A stretch of 64,000 bases of DNA from Apiospora phragmitis (Eukaryota > Ascomycota > Sordariomycetes > Amphisphaeriales > Apiosporaceae), in the NCBI GenBank assembly GCA_038363925.1, contig JAQQWL010000008.1:124001-188000 (forward strand), read 5' to 3'. Positions 55,234 to 64,000 of this stretch are shown here, piece after piece. The position numbers were made by a program, and so were the translations under genes. The notes below the pieces were generated by a model. The model did not search any database, was not told the DNA's origin, and worked only from the letters and a program-made list of their open reading frames with translations. Positions within the stretch are counted from its first letter, which is position 1. Every line of letters begins with the position of its first letter.

Positions 55234-58200
55234 ATGACCTCCGAGTCTGCGGTTTGCCAGGCCCTAAACTTGTCCAATGGACAAGCCTGCAAAGAGGCGG
55301 CTACGGCGTCCAACAACCTGTTCTGCAGATTCCATGCGAAGCAGTGCTATGGTCTTTACAAAGGATACAAACGCCGTAATCTGAAGCTTGATGCGCTTTC
55401 AGAGCAGGCTCCGGCGTATCTCCAGCACGCCGACGTCCCGCTCGCTAACAATGAGTTTGAGACGGTGGATGACGAGGGTGTGCTCAAGGCCCTCCACGGC
55501 CACCTCTTCGAGCTCTACGTGCTCCTCGGCAAAGTCATCGACGCTAGAAAGCTGCACCACAAGCACTTCTACCCCCTGAACCTGGACTACGGCCACCAGG
55601 CCTACCTGGACGGGCTGACCAACCGGCGGCATGTGGTCCTGCGCGCTCTGGAGCGCGTAGAGAAGCGCACGGCCAAGGTTCTCTACGAAAAGGAGAAGTG
55701 GTTCAACTGGGTCCGTGAGGTTCAGGAAGACGACGAGGCGAACCGCGAGAAGGAGCAGAAGCGCGTCAAAGCGGAGGCTGCCATGTTCCGTCGCCATTAC
55801 CAAAAGGTCCAGGCCCGACTCCAGGCAAAGCACCAGAGGGAAGAGAAGAAGCGCCAGGACGCTTACCTGGAAGCGGTGTTCCGAGAGCGTCAGGCAACCT
55901 CCACCAGTCCCGACGAGGAGGAAGACATCGAGGAATGGGACCCTATCGAAGATGGCGAGGATCATCAACAGTATATCGACTTGATCCGACATTTTCTGTG
56001 GCTAGAGCTTCTGGATGATAAGACGGATCCCACGAATGACTCGCCAGAGCCAGCATCGTCGCCGGCAGCTCAGCCGGCCCCTTGGGCGGAAAGCTCCACC
56101 AAAAAGTCGAAAGCAAAGAAGAAATCCAAGGCAAAGTCAAAGGCAACCAACCCTGATGGTAACGACTCGCAGGTGCAGAAACCGAATGGCCACGACAAAA
56201 CGCCGAATAACAAAGCAGAAAAGCTGGCTGGCCAAGATATGGTGCTAACCATCACCGCTGACGAGAACGACAGTAACGCAGCCGAGCCACAAAAGGCAAA
56301 CGTTGAGACAGAGTCAGAAATGAGGGCAAGACGTAAGCATTTGATTTTATCCCGATTTTCTTTTCTTTTTCTGACCTCATCTCAACCACATAGTCGCATC
56401 TGGGGTAAAAAGGAACCTGGATGATTTAGAGGGGCCAATGGTGGTGGGGACTGTGCAAACCCCCTTTGAGACCCTTGAACGCATAGCTCCAATGACTGCA
56501 GACGAGATCGACGAAGTGATTCGCGATATCAAGGTGGTTAAGCAACTCCTTTTCTGTCGAATCCTACTTTCGCACACGGCTTTGTTGCCGAAGGCACTCA
56601 AAGCAAACAGTATCCAGGAATTTTTGGAGGACCCCGAGATTGTCGATGCGGACCTTCGAGACTTGTGCTTGAAACTTGAACGACCTACTCTGCAAGATCT
56701 CCGTGATGCTTGCGCTGATCTCTTCAGGGGCAATGAGCCGGAGGAAGAAGACCACGAGGAAGGGGTCGAACAAGAGACACTCGAGGAACTCATATTGCGC
56801 CAAAGGCGTCATGGGCATCTTTCAGATGCGTTCGCGATGTATGACCAGTTCGCCAAAGTGTTACCGGCATTAGAGGATTCCCAGCCCCAAGACAGATCGA
56901 AGCCATCCCCGGAGGAAACGAACCGCAAAATGAAGGTCCAAGTCTGTGGAAGGAGTATCTGGAACTATGCCAGCGAGAAGTCTATGCCTCGAAGTGGTTG
57001 GCTACAATTTTCCATTATGGCGAAAGACTGCCAGTTCAACCACGCCCTGGAGCTTTGCCGGAACTGGGACGAATTTTCTGAGCTGAACTTCTTATGCGCT
57101 TGGCAATACTTCCCAGCTTCAAACTGGGTAAACTCGGGTCCGATAAACTCATGAGCCAGCTCCACGAACTTGTAAGTGCTTACATGCCCAGAACTCGAAC
57201 TCCATGTGTTAATCTTGTGACAGAACTTCTTTCCATACTTCAAGGACTTCACTGCCATGCAGAGAACCCACCACAATGAAGTAGGCAACCGTCAGCGTGG
57301 AGTGAGACGACAGCACAGTATGGTTGAGACCCGCAACGTCATTGTCGGCCACATGAAACGGAACGATTCGGTGACACGTCGTTTCATCCAATACTGTATC
57401 ATGCGAGCAGGAGAACTGCTCATCATGGTTCGTGACGGTAAAACCGGTCAGGTCATCACCTCGCCACATCCAGATCAACTTTGGACATGGCGAGAGAAAC
57501 ATGGGGTTGGACGAGCCAACAAATCCGAATGGACCAACATCTCGAGGTTGGATCGTTGTACTTCTTGAAAGTCGATATGCTTCGGAATTTCTACTTGGGC
57601 TTTGACGATTATTACGAAGTCTGGATCTGGGACTTTGTGCCGGGAGAACGCCCTATGGTACTATACAATACGATTGTTGAGGTAACGTTGCCGAGCTTGG
57701 TAACAGTTCGAAACGCGGCTAACAGTTATCAGGATCTTCGAAAGGCGGCTCGTATGACGAAGCTTTCAGATATGTACATGAATAAGGAGAGGTTTCTGCG
57801 CAGTATCACCCGCGAAGAAGACACGCAGAGGGTACGGTCCATCAAGCCAGGCGAGGATGTAAAGAGCATGTGGGATGTCGCCACAGACCCAGACAACAAG
57901 TACTGCGTGTGGGACGAGAAAGGCAGACAGGAGATCCATGGCTCCGCGCCACACGGCGGACCCTCAAATCAGTTCTACACGGAAGCCGATGCCGTGGAGG
58001 ACATGGTCCTTTTCCCGGACGAGCTCGTCTCTGCGAACCCCAACGTATCCTTCAAGGAGATCACCAACCCCGTCATCGCAATGGAAATCGGGAACAAAAC
58101 GCACCTTCAGTTTTTTGCCCGGAGGTTAAAGCGGTTCAAACCGGGTAGCAAAAAACTAAAGGAGTCGAAATCGGAATTGAATTCCGATGACAGTGCGTCA

Positions 58201-59676
58201 TCGGGTGTTGATGAGATGGAGGACGAACCAGAACACATATGGAAGCTCCCTCCCATCTGGACACGGGCTGCGCAGGAAGCCGTACTGAACGTTCGTTCTC
58301 CGGAGAAGAAGCAACTCTTACGAAGGACCGCGCTGTTGTCGGTGGATCTGACCAAGAAGGAGAGTTTCCTCCACAAGTTCAAGGCCGCAGAGCAACGGGA
58401 AATTTTGGATAAAGACCGCGGCATCGGTAATGAGCCTATTCCCTAATCCCCTCTTACTCTTGTTCTTCTCCTCGCCCGTAATATCAATTAACGGATAGCA
58501 GCTTTGAAACAAGGGTTCCATCTGGGAGATCTCGAGCCCGGCGCACAGGAAAAGTACGACTTATCCGCCCGGATGATCCAGGCTATCCAGAACCACGAAC
58601 CGGCAGGAAATACCCAGGAGATGTTTTGGTTCGTTGCCGGGATCATGGACTGGCTCGACGTCAAAGCCGAATACAGTGGCTATAACCATGACCAGCACGC
58701 TCCATGGCCGCATTCCTTCATAGTCCAAGATCTTGTTCACGCAACCGCATGCATGGCTCCGTTCTTCGGTAAGGTCGAGGCAGCCGGCCCAATCACCACC
58801 TTCCTGGAGTCCGCAGCGGGCTCGGAGTTTCGAGAGTCTGCCTTGTTCCGACCACAGGAGCGTGCGCAGATGATGCCCGATCGTCGGACGCGCGATAGCT
58901 TCCGGACTCGACCCAAGTCTTTCTGGAAGGACTGGAATGCCATCTTGGAACGCTGCACAAGTCGCAACAGATGGCACGTGGCAGAGTTTCCCCTAGAATG
59001 GAGCATTGCCATCCGCCCGATCATCGCCAAACTCTACAGAGCCGGCATCATTGCCCCGGCCAACGTGGAACCGCACCCAGCCATCGTACCTGGATACGCC
59101 ATTGCCAACACGGAGCCGCATCACCCCGGCAAGCTGGACCTGTTCATCGACTACACCGACCGCATGGGCGCAATGCAGCTGCAGGGGGGCTGGGACACCG
59201 GCGTGTTGCGGCCGGATCAGTTTCCCGAACTGCTGCCTTTGGCCCGGAACTTCGCCGCGAAGCATGGGCCTCAGTCGCGCTTCGCGGTGCTGCGGATCTG
59301 GTCGGCGCCGCACTTCTACCCGCTCATGATCGGCGAGAACAACCGGTCCATGTTCATGTTCCTGGACCCCATCGGCCGGACCTGGCAGTGGAAGCTCATT
59401 CCCAAGGACTTCATGGTCAGCGAGTGGAGCATGTACCACGCCACGGACCTGCGCGTCGAGCTGCTCTGGCGCCAGCTGGGGCCCGACCGCGTCCAGCACC
59501 GGGGCGAGGTCATCCTGGTCATGGGAGTGGACGAGGCCGAGTTGTTCCGGAATGCTGTCGCGATGACCTTTGCCATCCAGACGAAGCCCTGGCTACGGGA
59601 GATTGATCTCTGGCAGAGCTTCGTCAATGTGGACTTGGAGTTCCTCGAAGGGCTGGATCCGTATTGGCTAGATTGA
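55234..59676 (+). CDS. Very large fungal-specific protein of unknown function, four apparent frameshifts
   Basis: Four exons (55234-56332, 56394-57171, 57224-58426, 58502-59676) give about 1,418 residues. The N-terminus has a Cys/His set with spacing Cys8-x10-Cys19-x11-Cys31-x2-His34-x3-Cys38 (LFCRFHAKQCYGLYKGYK), probably a zinc-binding module. Next come a helical, charged segment with coiled-coil character and a Lys/Ser/Asp-rich linker. The middle carries blocks like SLWKEYLELCQREVYASKW, CRNWDEFSELNFLCAWQY, NDSVTRRFIQYCIMRAGELL and FYLGFDDYYEVWIWDFVPGE. The C-terminal third (HPGKLDLFIDYTDRMGA, then PHFYPLMIGENNRSMFMFLD) is compact and ends DPYWLD. Bases appear to be missing near 56870-56940, 57136 and 57540, and one extra near 57000; correcting all four makes the length divisible by three. 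I do not recognise a catalytic domain. The gene looks like a broadly conserved filamentous-fungal protein without known function. Confidence 0.7.
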
Positions 59677-61524
59677 GTTTAACGTGATCCAGCATCAGTT
59701 TGGAAACAAAACTAGATCAAAATTGAGCTTTCCGGAAATATAGTCTGCTATTTGTCCTCGAAAGATATCGTCAAATCACGTCTTCGTTAGCGCCTGAAGG
59801 TGTATTTCAGCTACGTGCTCATCCCTGTCTGGGTAATGGCCACCTTATTAATGGAGTCTGGAATGCTTTCATAGACATGCTGACATTGCCGATATATCGA
59901 TATCGGGAGCAATGTAGCAGTAGCGATAAGACTCCCCTGCATTAGATCTCACGGAACCATCCGAGTCGGGCCCTTCGTTAGGACCTCTGGGCGCTCCGAA
60001 ATGTCGTGACGCGAGCGGGTAGCTGACAACTGGACTGACTGCTTACTGTATGCTGGATAATGGCAACCGAATCATGCTTTAGAGTAAACTCCGATATCGT
60101 CTGTCAAGAGGACGCATGGCGTGCACTCATTCCCACTCTTCTCATTGGCTAGCCCCAAAGGTGCCATTCTGAATACAATATGATTATCAGGCCAGGATGA
60201 TGTGACTTTATCAAAGATAACGAAGATGGTAGGCAATAAGATGGGATGGCCGAATGGCGCAATGCCCAAGTTGGCTCACGTGCTCCATGCCGCTCTACAT
60301 CCGCCCCGACAGCCGGCCAAATGCCGACCCTGCCACCTCACACCTGCCAGCGACAATCGGTCGAGGCTATCGGTGTACCTTGCAGGCGAGATCAGGCGTT
60401 AGGTAAGCCACCCATTCATGGTGGGATTTTGGGTGGTGGGAAAGCGAGAGCAGGATATCGATGTTCACTCCTCAGCAGTTCTTGGATCCGACAACCAATA
60501 GTGCCCATGCCGAATAATGCTGTAGGTGTAAGACGAAGCTAACCTGACCCCCCAATTGCGGACATGCATACTCAATATCCAGAAGGCACAAGGGTCTCTC
60601 ACGTCCTACCAGCTAACCTTAGCCAGTTGAGAATCTAAAAGGTGGTGTTTTCCGGGGTGCAGCTGAGAATTGGACGGCTAGCCTCACCGATACCCGCCCA
60701 CGTTTCCCTACCAGGCGTTTTTCAAGGCTCATCATTAGTGGGCTGCAGCACGCCATTGTGCGGCAAAGGAGCCCAAAAGAGAAGCACACTCAAATCAGAA
60801 CCCAAGGATCTGGGAAACCGGGTACATGCCATGCCCCAGTTTACCCCTACCAGTAGTAAACACACGCATCCTGACCAATATGCCCACCGCCTTCTCAGGT
60901 TTCGTAGTAGGTTATGACACTCCAGCAAAGCAGAAGCTGTTACTGTTGCTATTGGATCGGTCTAGGTCTGTCTGCTAGCACTACGTCGTATGTCCAATGT
61001 CCTATTGCGTGCTCTCAAGCTCCATGGTTTTGGACCAAACGAACCTTATGTAACAACGTCAGCTCCCAATAACTTGTCATCAGACGATCCATACTTCCCA
61101 ACTTCAAAGCAAACCAAAAAATAGGACGAGGAACATACAACAACATCCATCGACCCCCCTCTCGACTTCAACACACATTGATACATGCAATAGCCCAGCC
61201 AGCCAGCAGCAAGAAGCCACGCATCGCCCTTGCCTCCGACTTCCGCACATCTTTGGACGGGCGGCAAAAGACGGTCTGTGTTGCCGAATCAGAGCTTGTT
61301 CCTGTGCTGCCGATTGCGCAAGAACATCGCGAATCCCATTCCGACAACTCTTGAACAATACACCGTCGCACGCACGTCATCCTTCTTGCTCAAGGGTCGA
61401 CCTGGTACATATCCCGGCAGGCCCCCAAAGCTACCACACACGTTTGCTCCAGCCCGTGTGCGATGAATACATAAGGCAAAAGTCCATGCAGGGGAAGTCA
61501 GAATTGCATTCTGCTGTGTTCGGC
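59677..61524. other. Intergenic region and promoter/leader of sconB
   Basis: No supported gene across 1.8 kb. The final part is probably a long 5' leader of the F-box gene, with several out-of-frame ATG codons (for example at 61462). Confidence 0.5.
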
Positions 61525-63811
61525 ATGTCTACATCCTCCACAATGGACGGTACAACATCACTACCATGGATCAACGGTCACGATGCGCTGCCATCTACCG
61601 AATATGACTTCAACCTACGACCCAGTGACTCGACGACCACCGCAAGCCATACTCTAGCTCTGTCTGCCATTCCCTCGTCCAACGGCCATCGATCCCAGCA
61701 CCCTTTGTCGCCAACCTCCTCGATCCCCTCACCGACTACCAGACCAGTAGATGGCCACGTTCACGGCGAAGCCCACCAGTCCACTACCAACAACTGCGAT
61801 AGGAGGAAACCACACGAAGAAGGCGTCTCGCGCATGTCCAACATGTCGCAGCAAGCGGTTGGCCAGACGGTGACACCTTTCTTGAGGGAGCATATTCCTG
61901 GCATATATGCGCCTGTCGGCAAGCCTGACACGCCGGCTATGGCCCTGGCGAGAACCAAGGATAACAAAGACCCTAACAGCAAATTCTGTTACCGACATGC
62001 GCCGGACTCCAAGTGTCGCAAAGCCGCCGACGAGAACAAGATGGCCCTGATACAAAGCGAAATGGAGATGCTGCCATCTGCCGACCAGCAAGCGATTGCC
62101 CATGTCTGGTCGTTGTTTTCTGCGGCACCTACGAAGCATCGAGAGCTTATGCTGCAAGGCATTGTCACCCAGTGTTGCTTTCCTCAACTGTCCCTGGTGT
62201 CTCGGGAAGTGTCCGAACAGTTGAAGATCGACTTTCTTTCGGCTCTACCGACCGAACTCTCATTCAAGGTTCTGTCATCCCTTGACTGTGTATCCTTGTG
62301 CAAAGCGGCCCAAGTCAGCCGACGCTGGCGGTTGTTGGCCGATGACGATCAAGTATGGCACCACATGTGCCAACAACATATCGACCGCAAGTGTACCGCC
62401 TGCGGCTGGGGCTTGCCACGCCTGGAGAAGAGGCGCTTACGGGACTGGAAGAAGCAGCAGCAGCAACGTCTATTAGAGCAACAGACTCAAGCTCAGGTTG
62501 TTGATGTGACCGATATCGACACAAATAGCACCACGACTGCTGCAGCAAGTCCAGCTAAGCGACAGGCGCCAGCCCATGAGGAAGATGACAGAGCAAAGAG
62601 GCAATGCGTCCATAATGAGCGCCCTAGTCCTGAGCGCAAATTCCGGCCCTGGAAGACGGTGTACAAGGAACGGTTCCAGGTCGGATCCAATTGGTAAGTT
62701 TTCCTCGTCTCATTGTCTGATCTCAGTGTAGCGACTAACAATACTGTACAGGAAATATGGCCGTTGCTCCATGAAGGTCTTCCGCGGCGAGCACACAAAT
62801 GGTGTAACATGCTTACAGTTCGATGATAACGTCCTCGCAACTGGAAGCTATGATTCCTCCATTAAGCTGTGGGACATCGAAAAAGGTCATGTCATCCGAA
62901 CGCTACGAGGCCACACATCCGGTATCAGGGCCTTGCAGTTTGATGACCGGTTGCTTGTCAGTGGAAGTCTGGATAACACTGTCCGCATCTGGAACTGGCG
63001 CACCGGGGTATGCATTAATACTCTACATCACCAGGGAGGAGTGATTAGCGTTCACATGGATGGTGATTACCTGGCCTCTGGATCGATGGACCAGTCGATC
63101 AAGATTTTCAATTTCAAAACGCGACAATCCTTTTGCCTGCGCGGGCATGAGGATTATGTTAACCACGTCAAGCTTGACCTTGCCTCTCGGACCGTCCTTT
63201 CTGCTTCGGACGATACTACGGTCAAGTTGTGGGACATTGATAGTGCTACTTGCATCAAAACCTACGAGGCCCATGTTGGGCAAGTGCAACAGGTGCTCCC
63301 CCTCCCCGACGATTTCGAGTTTGAAGACGAAAACCTGGCAGACAACGACGGTGCTTCTACGACTAGCGGTCGTAGCGGCAGCCCCGGTATGGGGTCATCT
63401 CAAAACGCCATGGACGAGACGCGACTGGCATACGGACCTATTTTTGAACACCAAAAGGATCGTCCTTTGCCCCCACGCTTCATGCTCACTGGTAGTTTGG
63501 ACAATACGCTGCGGCTCTGGGACACTGCTACTGGCAAGTGCCTGCGCACCTTCTTTGGCCATGTCGAGGGCATTTGGGGTGTCTGCGGCGATTCGCTCCG
63601 CTGTGTTAGCGGCGCGAACGACGCGACGGTCAAAGTATGGGACCCCAGGACAGGCAAATGCGAGAGGACTTTCACTGGGCACCAGGGGCCGGTGACATGT
63701 GTTGGCCTGAGCGACAGTCGGATGGCGAGTGGCGGCGAGGACGGCGAAGTACGGCTTTACAAGTTTGACAGCCATCCGTCGGAGGCAGAGCAATTGGGGA
63801 CGCCTGCGTAG
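61525..63811 (+). CDS. sconB: F-box/WD40 sulfur metabolite repression protein (SconB/SCON-2/Met30)
   Basis: Two exons (61525-62693, 62752-63811; 58-bp intron) encode 742 residues. SconB is the substrate adaptor of an SCF ubiquitin ligase that turns down the bZIP activator (MetR/CYS3) when sulfur is plentiful. The first ~130 residues are disordered; a conserved region with [16 protein letters not shown] and [16 protein letters not shown] follows. The F-box is at about residues 238-285 ([34 protein letters not shown]). Then comes [18 protein letters not shown], which leads into seven or eight WD40 repeats such as [31 protein letters not shown] and [14 protein letters not shown]. An acidic insert lies between the fifth and sixth repeats. 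An in-frame ATG at 61486 could be the start (755 aa). The gene is intact. Assignment over other F-box/WD40 proteins rests on the linker blocks and repeat order. Confidence 0.9.
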
Positions 63812-64000
63812 AGGGCGACTTGCCTTTTCTATTCTTGTTTATATGTTTCTCGGACTCGTTTGATTGGCGATGGGTTCGGCGTTAAAAGATACCATTCTGG
63901 TTGGGCATGGACGGATATGGCTATAGACTGGGCTGGGTCATTGGGGATTGTCGGTATACGGCTGGTCTTTGAAAAGGAGACAGCGATGCAAAAATCGGCA
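63812..64000. other. 3' flank of sconB
   Basis: Contains the likely 3' untranslated region and the window edge. No other feature seen. Confidence 0.5.

Noticed and set aside
1..64000. CRISPR array, bacterial operon or phage block
   Set aside because: The window is nuclear fungal DNA with spliced genes; no regularly spaced direct repeats were seen.

Overview
The window is nuclear DNA of a filamentous ascomycete (Pezizomycotina, probably Sordariomycetes or a close relative). Evidence: short GT-AG introns of about 46-75 bp with CTAAC/CTGAC branch sites, scattered genes on both strands with long gaps, and typical fungal families (Mec1/ATR kinase, SconB/SCON-2 F-box WD40 protein, Pth11-like receptor, PL3 pectate lyase, GH30 galactanase, Zn2Cys6 and FTA2 families). 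No bacterial, phage or organellar block was seen.

Layout. 0-6 kb: one small conserved protein, then mostly non-coding. 6-15 kb: COX16 divergent from an ATR/Mec1 checkpoint kinase gene with 12 exons. 15-21 kb: a PARP-type zinc-finger chromatin-like protein, a small secreted cysteine-rich protein, and a CysA/Cys2-type serine O-acyltransferase. 22-31 kb: a conserved unknown protein, two single-pass membrane proteins flanking a secreted GH30 galactanase, and a TcdA-type tRNA t6A dehydratase. 32-44 kb: a DUF6594 relic, a broken M14 carboxypeptidase, a PL3 pectate lyase, an atypical SDR, tRNA-Glu(UUC), a NUDIX hydrolase, a secreted alpha/beta-hydrolase and a secreted beta-propeller lactonase-like protein. 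44.3-48.6 kb: gene-poor. 48.6-54.8 kb: a Pth11-like receptor, a Zn2Cys6 factor relic, a head-to-head pair (FTA2/kinase-like protein and an unknown protein) and a putative MITE. 55-64 kb: a very large fungal-specific unknown protein and SconB.

Themes. (1) Extracellular plant polymer degradation and surface sensing: GH30, PL3, alpha/beta-hydrolase, M14 peptidase, lactonase-like protein, Pth11-like receptor and two cysteine-rich membrane proteins, as in a plant-associated or saprotrophic fungus. (2) Sulfur metabolism: a CysA-type enzyme and the sulfur-repression F-box protein SconB lie in the same window, about 41 kb apart. (3) Housekeeping and genome integrity: ATR, PARP-type finger, COX16, tRNA modification.

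The most striking sequence-level pattern is a series of single-base frameshifts in otherwise well-preserved genes (ATR, CysA, TcdA, NUDIX, FTA2-like, the 1,418-residue protein and others). In every case a one-base change restores both the expected frame and a total length divisible by three. Either the assembly carries uncorrected indels, or there is wide gene decay. The M14 peptidase also has two in-frame stops and is the best pseudogene candidate. All exon structures, names and homologies here are from reading the sequence and from memory of families; no search was run.
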